NCBI GenBank assembly: GCA_017410375.1 | Contig: JAFQQW010000056.1 | Location: forward strand, 1-40,118 | Direction of reading: 5' to 3' | DNA length: 40,118 nt | Source: Clostridia bacterium | GTDB taxonomy: Bacteria > Bacillota > Clostridia > RGIG6154 | Part shown: positions 18,078 through 26,800 of the stretch, in pieces | How the letters are laid out: each line of letters begins with the position of its first letter | How positions within the stretch are numbered: the first letter of the stretch is position 1 | Translations under genes and position numbers: made by a program | The notes under the pieces: model-generated | What the model saw: only the letters and a program-made list of their open reading frames with translations | Told to the model about the DNA's origin: nothing | Databases searched by the model: none

Positions 18078-19366
18078 ACTAAATCTTTCTCCTCTCTCTT
18101 GTTGTCATTCTGCCACACAATGTTGCCATCACAGATTGTAAGCAGACATTTTCCGTAAACCGTATCCCCTTTAAAAGGTGTGCTTCTGCCCATAGACTGA
18201 AATGTTTCGGGATTAACGGTATATTTTTCGTTTAAATTAAAAACAGTTAAGTTGGCTTTTTCGCCCACTTCAAGCCCGGTTTGAATACCAAACCGTTCAT
18301 TCGGGTTAAGGTGCATCAGCTGTACTAACTTTTCCATTGTAATGATACCCGTTTTAACAAGATGGGTATAAAGCTCGGCAAAAGCAGTCTCCAAACCTAC
18401 AACACCCATGGCGCTTTTCTCTAAACCCTTTCCTTTTTCCTCGGCAGAGTGCGGTGCGTGGTCGGTAGCAATCATGTCGATTGTGCCATCCTGAACACCT
18501 TGAATCAGTGCTTCTCTGTCAGTCTTATCCCGGAGAGGCGGATTCATTTTGAATCTCCCGTCCTCCTGCAAACAACTGTCATCCAAAATCAGATAGTGCG
18601 GACCAGTTTCACAAGTAATATTTACACCCTCTGCTTTCGCTTTTCGGATTATTTCGACACTTTCTTTTGTGGAAATGTGGCAAACGTGATAAGGACAGCC
18701 TGTTTCTTTCACAAGCTCAATGTCACGGGCAATCTGTTTCCACTCGCTTTCAGAGCAGATACCCTTGTGGTTGTGGGCTTCAGCATACTTGCCTTTATGG
18801 ATATAACCATCTTCTAAAAGGTCGTTTACTTCACAATGTGCAACAATCATTTTGTTTAAGGATTTAGCTTTCAGCATTGCAGACTTCATCATTTCATCGC
18901 TTTGCACACCTCTGCCATCATCTGAAAAAGCAATCACATTATCTTTCATACCATCCATATCGGAAAGTTCTTCGCCTTTTTGGTCTTTTGTTATGCTTCC
19001 GTACGGATATACATGAACACAAGCGTCTTTTTCAATTAAGTCCAACTGTTCTTTTAATGTATCCGGAGTGCTGGGTACCGGATTTAAATTCGGCATGGAG
19101 CAAACCGCGGTATAACCACCTGCAGCTGCAGCTTTCGTTCCGGACTTAATTGTTTCTTTATATGAAAAGCCCGGTTCTCTTAGATGCACATGTACATCTG
19201 TAAAACCGGGTAATATCAAACAATCCGAAAAATCAAAAACAGTCATATCTTCTGTTTTCGCGGTCGCTAAAGAAACGTCCGAAACAATGCCGTCAACAAT
19301 CAGGATATTTTTCTGTTCAACGGTTTTTCCGTCACAAACATTTGCACCTGACAAGAGAATTTTCAT
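18074..19366 (-). CDS. pyrC: Dihydroorotase, type I
   Basis: 430 residues. It cyclises carbamoyl-aspartate to dihydroorotate. Metal ligands visible: H59 and H61 in DVHVHLREPG, H177 (AHCE), H230 (CHIST), D302 (ATDHAPH), and the bridging Asp in FSDDGRG (150/151) that marks type I enzymes in place of a carboxylated lysine. It is first in the operon, with AGGAGG (19377-19382) 10 bases before the ATG. No pyrR, pyrP, carA or carB gene lies in the window. Confidence 0.96.
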   Translation of the reverse strand: MKILLSGANVCDGKTVEQKNILIVDGIVSDVSLATAKTEDMTVFDFSDCLILPGFTDVHVHLREPGFSYKETIKSGTKAAAAGGYTAVCSMPNLNPVPSTPDTLKEQLDLIEKDACVHVYPYGSITKDQKGEELSDMDGMKDNVIAFSDDGRGVQSDEMMKSAMLKAKSLNKMIVAHCEVNDLLEDGYIHKGKYAEAHNHKGICSESEWKQIARDIELVKETGCPYHVCHISTKESVEIIRKAKAEGVNITCETGPHYLILDDSCLQEDGRFKMNPPLRDKTDREALIQGVQDGTIDMIATDHAPHSAEEKGKGLEKSAMGVVGLETAFAELYTHLVKTGIITMEKLVQLMHLNPNERFGIQTGLEVGEKANLTVFNLNEKYTVNPETFQSMGRSTPFKGDTVYGKCLLTICDGNIVWQNDNKREEKDLV

Positions 19367-19397
19367 CGTTTCTTTGCCTCCTTTTTACATTTTATTT

Positions 19398-19427
19398 ATT
19401 CTATCATACTTTATATAAGTTTGTCAA
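19398..19427 (-). promoter_or_regulatory. Promoter of the pyr operon
   Basis: On the minus strand TTGACA (19422-19427), an 18-base spacer and TAGAAT (19398-19403). The predicted leader is only about 25 bases, too short to hold a PyrR-binding anti-anti-terminator or an attenuator. Any control must act at initiation, by start-site switching, or through the PyrI-regulated enzyme. Confidence 0.8.
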
Positions 19428-19438
19428 GATTATACAGC

Positions 19439-19468
19439 AAAATCCTGCCGTAAAAACGACAGGATTTT
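19439..19468 (-). terminator. Terminator of the GH43 gene
   Basis: The AAAATCCTG arms pair perfectly (19439-19447 with 19460-19468) and are extended inward by C-G-T/A-C-G. It ends in TTTT on the minus strand, just upstream of the pyrC promoter. Confidence 0.7.
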
Positions 19469-19472
19469 AAGA

Positions 19473-20387
19473 TTACTCTATTCCGTTCCACTCGTCTGTC
19501 CAGGTGATGGTCATGGTTTTGTTTTCTTCATCGTATGTGATAGGCAAAATGCTGTAACCGGAGGTTTTTAAATCCTCAGGATGCCAATGGTCAAACATAA
19601 TATAATCTTTACCTTTAACCGAGAAAATATAGGTGCTCTGACCGTAGTAGGTCTGGCGATAGTTGGGTCCTTCGCATGGGTTATCGATAAGCTTCCATTG
19701 TCCTAAAAGATGTTCACATCTGGAAAATAGAGCGCTGTTCGGAAGCCAGCCTGTACATCCTGAGGTTACCATATAATACATGCCATTGTGATAAACGACA
19801 GCAGGTGCTTCACGGGTCTGATCCTTCATTACAGAAACATAAAGACCTGCAAGATCGGTATATTCATCATTTAAAAGCGCGATATCCAACGTTTTGTTCC
19901 AATCTGCAGAATGCACCAGATACGCCTTACCATCTATATCTTTAAAAACAGTCATATCACGACAATCCTGGCGATTTGGTTGTTTGGCTTCGATGAATTT
20001 GAAAGGTCCCGTCGGACCGTCCGAAACCGCAATGCCGGCTGCTGCAAAAGTATAATCTGCAGAATCAATATGTGCCCACATCACAAATTTCTTTGTCTTT
20101 TCGTTATAAATCACCTTAGGTCGTTCGAAAACCTTAGATGTATGCACGGGACTTTCAGGATTTTCTTTATCCGTTTCAAAGGCAAGACCTTCGTTTTTCC
20201 AGTTCACAAGGTCTTTTGAGGAATAACACCCCATGCCAAGGGCAGGTGTTTGCCATTTTCCGGGCATGTTATCCACACCTTTAAATTCACCGTACCAATA
20301 AAAAACACCGTTGTATTCTATAATACAGCCACCATGCGCCTGAATGTCGTTGCCATCTGTATCTTTCCAGATTTGTCCGTTTTTCAT
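19473..20387 (-). CDS. GH43-family glycoside hydrolase, cytosolic
   Basis: 304 residues, a five-bladed beta-propeller fold by family. The opening DTDGNDIQAHGGCIIEYNGVFYWYGE (about 9-34) and the motifs DCRDMTVFKDIDGKAYLV (D144 as likely pKa modulator) and REAPAVVYHNGMYYMVTSG (E193 as likely acid) match GH43 members of the subfamily type often active on galactose- or arabinose-containing side chains; substrate assignment is uncertain. No signal peptide. Start choice: the ATG at 20387 has GGAGTG 9 bases upstream. The ATG at 20426 lies upstream of the predicted transcript start (about 20410), so it cannot be used from this promoter. Confidence 0.85.
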   Translation of the reverse strand: MKNGQIWKDTDGNDIQAHGGCIIEYNGVFYWYGEFKGVDNMPGKWQTPALGMGCYSSKDLVNWKNEGLAFETDKENPESPVHTSKVFERPKVIYNEKTKKFVMWAHIDSADYTFAAAGIAVSDGPTGPFKFIEAKQPNRQDCRDMTVFKDIDGKAYLVHSADWNKTLDIALLNDEYTDLAGLYVSVMKDQTREAPAVVYHNGMYYMVTSGCTGWLPNSALFSRCEHLLGQWKLIDNPCEGPNYRQTYYGQSTYIFSVKGKDYIMFDHWHPEDLKTSGYSILPITYDEENKTMTITWTDEWNGIE

Positions 20388-20416
20388 CGTTCTGCACTCC
20401 GTTTCTTTTTTCTTTA

Positions 20417-20445
20417 AGTATACCATTATTTTAATATTTCGTCAA
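20417..20445 (-). promoter_or_regulatory. Promoter of the GH43 gene
   Basis: On the minus strand TTGACG (20440-20445), a 17-base spacer and TATACT (20417-20422). Upstream (20453-20493) are overlapping short inverted repeats (AAGCATT at 20472-20478 with AATGCTT at 20487-20493; GCTTT with AAAGC) that could bind a regulator. Confidence 0.8.
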
Positions 20446-20569
20446 GGGATTGCTTTCGCCAAATCGTGATAAAGCATTCGCCGAAAAATGCTTGACAAAG
20501 CTTAGTTTTCCTGCTTTAATAAATTATAAAGATATAATTTCGGATAAATAAAATATAAAATTTTGAGCA

Positions 20570-20598
20570 TTGAAAGTGTTTCATAAAGAGAGTATAAT
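20570..20598 (+). promoter_or_regulatory. Promoter of the GH16 gene
   Basis: TTGAAA (20570-20575), 17 bases, TATAAT (20593-20598). AGGAGG (20612-20617) lies 6 bases before the ATG. A second possible promoter (TTGACA 20492-20497, 17 bases, TTTAAT 20515-20520) lies further upstream. Confidence 0.85.
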
Positions 20599-20623
20599 AG
20601 AAATAAACAAAAGGAGGTTGGGT

Positions 20624-23600
20624 ATGCGAAGTAAGCATTTTGTGTTTTGTTTTATTTTGATACTGCTGTTGATAGTTGGTATCACTTGTCTTGCCGACGT
20701 GCCGAGTTCTGATTATCAATTGATGTTCCGGGACGATTTTAACGGCACGGAGCTTGATACAGATTTGTGGTCAATTCGTGGCGGCACACCGTATGGCGGC
20801 AAGAATTTAGCCGAAAACGTGCGCATTGCAAACGGTAAGCTATACTTGGATTACAAAAAACTGGACGGATATTATACAGGTGGTGGTATTTTAACCAACA
20901 TGCCACTTCCTTACGGCTATTACGAAACCAAAGCAAAGGTGTTTTCCGGTGTTAACGGGTTTCACTCATCCTTCTGGCTTTCGGGCGGTGATTCATTCAT
21001 CACAAAGCCCACTTATTATCCGGACGGAAACACAATTATTGAAATTGACGGTTTTGAAATCGATTCGAATGAATGGGTAACACAAGCACCCAACCCCTAT
21101 TTTAACACGCACTACTGGTGGGGCGTGCATTCTTCAACAGGTGGTGGTGCATATAACATTGAATCTGACGGAAACAAAGCAACCTTAGACGAATTCACTA
21201 TGGGTATTGAATGGCTTCCCGGTAAGGCTATTTTTTACGCCAACGGCGTTGAAGTGGGCAGAAACGAAAATATAACGGTTTACGGCCCCTCTTATTTATG
21301 GCTGACCGGTGTCGCGACACCCGAATGGCAATCCTCCATCAGCGATTACAAGAAGGATGAAAATGGTTATTTTGGAAGCTCTACATACGAATATGCGTTT
21401 TATGCACAGAAAAAATTAAAGGGTGTTAACCTTTTGGGTAACGGTCATTTTGAATTAAACCGATCGGCAACAAAATCAGCGCCCAAAGCTTTTGACAGCA
21501 TCAATGCAAAGATTGTTGCCAACTACAATGCGCACAACGGTTTTTGCTACATGCAATTAAATGAAGGCGGCAAAGCCGAGCAACAGCTCCCTTATCTGGT
21601 GACAGGCATATACGGTTTTGAGGGTTATTTCCGTGCACAGGCAGAGACGATTGCAAAGGTTATTGTTAAAAATAAAGCAGGAACTGTTTTAAAATCTGCA
21701 ACCATCCCGGTTACGAGCGAATGGAAAAAGCTTTCTATTCCGGATATTTCAATTACTGATTCAGCGTTTATTTCTATTGAATGTACCAAAGGCTTACTGG
21801 TTGCAGACGATTTGAGCTTCTTCTGCCAGGAAGGTGATGCCAGCTACACAAGCTATAAAGATACCGATTACGAAAGTTATGATATTTATAACAAGTCCTA
21901 CGGTACCATCTATGCCGCAGACACAACCGTAAGAAGCGGCACATGGAGCACCTCAAATCTAAACAGCACTGCTAATCTTTGGATGCAGGTTTACGGTGAC
22001 GACGACACGCTTACACCGCATTACAAAGACGTTTATGCTACCTGGAGCATTCCTGTTGAAGCGGACGGTACATACACCATTGAGCTTTACAACATGCAAT
22101 ACATGAATAACGTGTTGACGCAGGACTATGAAATTGCAATTGACGGCACGGTTGTGGACACCGTAACAGTAGACAGCTACAGTGCAACACCAAGCTACAA
22201 CTGGATAATTTTAAAGAATATCGAAGCAGAAGCCGGGCAAACTGTGACGGTTAAAACGACTCCGTGCGCGCCTGTAAACGATGCGGTTTGTTCCCGTATT
22301 AGTCCCCTACGTTTTGCAAAACAAAGTGAAACAATCCTCGGCAATACGGTTGTTGCACAGATAGGTATGCCGAATCTTCTGGACTTTTCCACGCCGAAAT
22401 TGTTTGATGTAAGTGATTTATCTGTTGTTCCATATATGGAAAACCAAACGGTTTATCTACCGAGAGATGCTGTAGAAAATGCTTTAGGTGTTAAGCTTGC
22501 AGGCAGCACTGCATTTGTTGCAGAATCAAACATCGAGGACAATACCGACTACGTCGTGGATGTAAAGGATAGCTTGATTTTCATTCAGAAAGATGGATAT
22601 TCATTAAATAACGAAAATATATATACAGTTTTGGATTTTATGCATAACAAAACAAGAGATCCGTTAACACATGGGTATTCTACTTCAGATTTTGTGGGTA
22701 CGGGCGCTGTACAGGGCGAAGAAGTACATAAATCCGACGAAGCAAATCTTACGGGCAATTGGCTTTCTTCGAGTCTTGGCTACAACAGTAGCAGCAAATA
22801 TACAAACGCCACAGAAGATGTTGTAAGCTGGTCTGTTTCGCCCAAAACGACAAGACGGTATTCGATTCAATTTTACTCTGTTGTGCACAACGGAAGCTCC
22901 AACGGCACGCCATCTACCAAAAACGCAGAGCTTCTGTTACATGTTCCGGGAAAAGGCTCATACATCTATTCTTTCGACCAATGTGACGGCTCAATGGGCT
23001 GGTATGACTTGGGACATATGGATTTAAATGCTGATGACACAGTATATATGTACTTATCCAACGGCGCCGCAAAAGGAACACTTCGTGCAAGTGCTGTCCG
23101 TTTTGTTCCCTCTGATACAGATGCCAAGCTTGTAGGTGACTTTGATGAAGCCATCGAAGAACGCTATAAATTTACACAAGCGACAACCACCGGAAACTGG
23201 TTAGATTCCGGCATAGGCACAGCCTCCTATTATGGAAGCGGAAATGCATCTGCAAGATGGAAAATGGCACCTGCAAAAGGACAGAAATACAGTGTGCAGA
23301 TATATATTCCCACCACAACGAGCAACAACAATACAACCACAAAAGCAGATGTTGCTCTTTCCGTAGACGGCAAGCCTTATCATTACACAGTTAATGAATG
23401 TATGGATACGAACACGCACACAGGTTGGTACGATTTAGGGCTGTTTGATTTAAAGGCGGATTCTGTTGTAGAGCTTTTTATAAATGAGCAAACCAATGGT
23501 TTTTTGCGTGCAGCAGACGCCCGGCTTGTTCCCTATCCAAATAAACCATATGCAACAAAAAACGGTACAACGGTCACCCTTTATTCCGGTACAATAAGTC

Positions 23601-23779
23601 GCTATAAAGATTCTTTTCTTTTTGCCGAATATGACAGTACCGGAAAAATGGTTCACGCTTATCCGCTTCCGTCATTACCAAAACAAAGTATAACTCTAAA
23701 AAACGCAAGCAACACCTTTAAATGCTTTTTCTGGCAAGCAAACAATACGTTTCATCCGATTACCGAAGTAGCTGAATAA
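20624..23779 (+). CDS. Secreted modular GH16-family glucanase-like enzyme
   Basis: 1051 residues. The signal peptide ends near CLA (residue 24). The GH16 domain spans about 30-262, with the catalytic signature E140-I-D142-G-F-E145 (E-x-D-x-x-E, the laminarinase/beta-bulge type) and substrate-facing HYWWGVH and GFHSSFWLSGG. After it come a CBM4/9-like module (about 268-400), a golvesin/xylan-binding-like beta module (about 425-565), a degenerate Cu_amine_oxidN1-like segment (about 605-660), two further related beta modules (about 695-830 and 850-972, each with TGNWL near its start), and a C-terminal module (about 985-1051) shared with the giant proteins at 23824 and 29707. The likely substrate class is a beta-1,3(1,4)-glucan, beta-galactan or similar; it cannot be fixed from sequence. 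The start at 20624 is used because the upstream TTG at 20570 is part of the -35 box. Confidence 0.88.
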   Translation: MRSKHFVFCFILILLLIVGITCLADVPSSDYQLMFRDDFNGTELDTDLWSIRGGTPYGGKNLAENVRIANGKLYLDYKKLDGYYTGGGILTNMPLPYGYYETKAKVFSGVNGFHSSFWLSGGDSFITKPTYYPDGNTIIEIDGFEIDSNEWVTQAPNPYFNTHYWWGVHSSTGGGAYNIESDGNKATLDEFTMGIEWLPGKAIFYANGVEVGRNENITVYGPSYLWLTGVATPEWQSSISDYKKDENGYFGSSTYEYAFYAQKKLKGVNLLGNGHFELNRSATKSAPKAFDSINAKIVANYNAHNGFCYMQLNEGGKAEQQLPYLVTGIYGFEGYFRAQAETIAKVIVKNKAGTVLKSATIPVTSEWKKLSIPDISITDSAFISIECTKGLLVADDLSFFCQEGDASYTSYKDTDYESYDIYNKSYGTIYAADTTVRSGTWSTSNLNSTANLWMQVYGDDDTLTPHYKDVYATWSIPVEADGTYTIELYNMQYMNNVLTQDYEIAIDGTVVDTVTVDSYSATPSYNWIILKNIEAEAGQTVTVKTTPCAPVNDAVCSRISPLRFAKQSETILGNTVVAQIGMPNLLDFSTPKLFDVSDLSVVPYMENQTVYLPRDAVENALGVKLAGSTAFVAESNIEDNTDYVVDVKDSLIFIQKDGYSLNNENIYTVLDFMHNKTRDPLTHGYSTSDFVGTGAVQGEEVHKSDEANLTGNWLSSSLGYNSSSKYTNATEDVVSWSVSPKTTRRYSIQFYSVVHNGSSNGTPSTKNAELLLHVPGKGSYIYSFDQCDGSMGWYDLGHMDLNADDTVYMYLSNGAAKGTLRASAVRFVPSDTDAKLVGDFDEAIEERYKFTQATTTGNWLDSGIGTASYYGSGNASARWKMAPAKGQKYSVQIYIPTTTSNNNTTTKADVALSVDGKPYHYTVNECMDTNTHTGWYDLGLFDLKADSVVELFINEQTNGFLRAADARLVPYPNKPYATKNGTTVTLYSGTISRYKDSFLFAEYDSTGKMVHAYPLPSLPKQSITLKNASNTFKCFFWQANNTFHPITEVAE

Positions 23780-23781
23780 CT

Positions 23782-23814
23782 AAAAAAACACTCCTTAGTT
23801 TTTCTAAGGAGTGT
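23782..23814. terminator. Bidirectional terminator between converging genes
   Basis: An 11-base perfect stem (23788-23798 with 23804-23814) and a 5-base loop. Seven T follow on the minus strand; the plus side has a weaker T content. It separates the GH16 gene from the giant gene ending at 23824. Confidence 0.82.
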
Positions 23815-23823
23815 ATTTGATAT

Positions 23824-26800
23824 TTAAAACGAAAGAGGTTCACAAAGCGGATGGAATATGGGCGTTTGTAAAACTTTTACGCCCCATATATAAATCTTTT
23901 GGTTTTTCTTCGCCTGACCTACATAAGGCTCTAAAATCGTTACGACTTTTTCATCGCTTGCGGAAATGTCTGTCACTTTCCCGTTTGTATCATAAGATAC
24001 GGTCATAATTTTAACAACAGAAACCCCTTCAGAACGAATAATATAGCGATTATTTGATGCTTTCACTGCAAACGCACCGTCACCCAGCCTTGCGTTACCT
24101 AAATAAAGCTTCGCGGCATCGTAATCGGAAACACCTGCGCCTGCACCACCCACTTTATATGGATTCAAATAGGTAGTTCCATTCTTTTCAACGGTGTATC
24201 CCTCTACCTTATAGGAACTCCAGGGAATTTCTTTCGTTCTGAAAATGGGATTTCCGTTTGAATCGGTCTGATCCGAATAAAAAATATCCACACTCTCATA
24301 GACAACCTTTGAGTTTTTCAAATCCAGATTAGCAGAAACATTTGTTGTCCAATTGTCTCCGGTTGGTGTCAGAACACCGAATAATTTCGCATTATTTAAT
24401 TTCGCGTAATCGCCGTCAGAAACATATGGTGTTAAGAAAGAAGCAGAAAGTGTGTACTTACCAAAACCATTGGTTGCTTTTTCTATTTTGAGCAAAGACG
24501 AAGTGTTACTTGAAATCGGTACAGGTTTAAATGTAGATATACCGGGACGTATGGTGGTGATAACGTCCCCATCTCTTACGGGGGTCTGATCAAGATTATA
24601 GCACGGTACACCATTAACAAGCACTGCTACATTTTCCATTTCGCCGCCAAGCTTTAATGTCGATGGATCATAAGCTCCGCCTTTATATGTCAAAACAAGG
24701 TTACTGAGGCGATATGAATTGATTTCAGAGTTAAGTTCCATCCCCTCCGGAGGCAAAAGATTCAAAACTGTAGTCGTTTCCCGCATTTCATTGCTCATAA
24801 CAATGCTGTCAATCGGAATAACAGTTCCTTCTGTTTTGTGCACAAGTTCGCCTGTTACATAAAGACCGTTCAGACTATTTTCATAGATATCAAATTCGAA
24901 CGCGTTTTGATTTACTACGGCACGAATACTGTCTCCGTATGTTCCGATATTGTTAACGGGTGCCGCAACGGATTTAAAGTCATCCGGCACATCAGCAATA
25001 CCGTATCTGAAATCAAGCGGTTTGGCAAGAGCCAAAGCATCAAATACAGTTGCATATGAAATAGCATCACCAAGCTCATCGTGTGTAGATACATTGTTAT
25101 ATCCTTCAAGACCACTATTATAACCTAAAATTCTGGCGTGATTGGGTTTAACCGTAAGTTTTTCGCCGTTGACAGATACATTTACAGGCTCGCTTGTCAG
25201 TTGAGTCGTGGTTGCATTCTGCATTGCATTTAACTCTGTTTGACTTTTTGGAACATTCAAATGATGCCAGCTGCTATCTGCAAGAGTATCCATTGGGTTT
25301 TGTCCGTTCGGATATGCAGGAACGAGCGCAACAGCAGCCAATCGGTCATACGCACCCAGCTGATTTTGACGCAGAACAAAAGGAACACCTGAGCGAAGTT
25401 CTATCGTGTCACTCCCCTTGCTCCAGTAAAAGCACATGTTCGGATTAGACGTATCGACACCGTTCCGCGTGGTAAAATTAATTTTGGTATCATTGATTGT
25501 TACAGAGGATTCGCGTCCACCGGGACTTGATTCCATGTTGATTCTTAGTCCGTAAACGTAATACTTTCCTGTTTTTAAAGGTGTGAACACACCAAAATTA
25601 CCGTGAGCATTGTAATACAAATCTAACTTTGAAACAGTTCTTAAAGCACCGGGCTGTACATCATTTAATGTAAGGTTTGCGAGTGCCACAAAGGTTGTGC
25701 CTTTTGGAAAACCGTATTCCCAATTGTCGGTATTTGCTTCCTCGGATTCGCTGATTGGTTTAAGGGTTCCGTTGCCTAATGTCTTGGTTTTCCCTGCAGT
25801 ATCAGTAACCTTAACAGAGAAGTCGAAGGTTTTTGCGGTCGCAGGCACCTTTACAATGGTTTCGTAAGGATATTCACTGATTGTTTTGGAGTAAGTTTTA
25901 CCTCCATATGTATAGGTGAAGGTTGCTTTTTGTGTAGTGTCTGTCGTTTGTGAAGTATACATATATGCATAGTAATTATCGTCATTGAATTGAATCAGAT
26001 ACGCCTTTCCGTCCGTAAATTCAGCAACGGTCTGCCCTGTATAAGAAGAAGGTGTATATTCTTTAACATAAGAGGGCTTTTTCACATCCGGATGCAACAC
26101 AACCGTTTGAATACCTCTGCCGGGAATTGTTAACGAAAACTTACCGTTGGAAATCTGAACACTGGATTTCTTACCATCTGCATCGTAAAGTGCTGCTGTT
26201 TCAGTGAAAGATGACGCATTAGGCACTTTATTCCCAAGCGCAACGGTTGTTGTCAGCGCTTTTTGACTTTCATTTACAAAAGCAACTGCAAGCACACCGT
26301 CTTTTTTGGCAGGCAAATAGTCCACCTCGACAGAATCAGGCTGTACAATTCCACGGTCAAGCCAAAGCCACATATCATTCTCATCGTAAACTTTGCCGGC
26401 TGCTATACCGTACTGATTGGTATTAAAATACGCATATCCCGAGTTTACAACAGAAGGAAATTCAATATTTTCGTTGGAACGGTACCAGATATTATTTATC
26501 AAAAAGTCCTCAAGTAAAGCCAGGAATACAGGAATATGATGCCAGTAAATCAAATTATAATCGGGGCCGACATAGGGATAATCCGCTTGTTTATCATGTA
26601 ATAAATAACGCTCGCTATAATACCCTGCATAATTTGCATAGCGTCCGATCATCGCATTTCTTGCCTGAGCCAGAAAGAAATCATCACCGGTATATTTTGC
26701 AACACGAAGCATTGTTCCTGCCCACATATTCATGTTGATAGCGTTGCCGTTTCCGGGCGTCATTCTATGTTCGGTGCCAAGACCTGTACGCGCAGGAATC

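Noticed and set aside
19367-19397. PyrR-binding attenuator in the pyr leader
   Set aside because: The leader is only about 25 bases. The only nearby hairpin (19439-19468) is upstream of the promoter and belongs to the GH43 gene.
20570-20623. N-terminal extension of the GH16 protein from TTG
   Set aside because: That TTG is part of the -35 box of the gene's own near-consensus promoter, so it would not be transcribed from it.
20624-20720. GH16 protein as a lipoprotein
   Set aside because: The cysteine in GITCLAD is not in a proper lipobox; cleavage after CLA by ordinary signal peptidase fits better.
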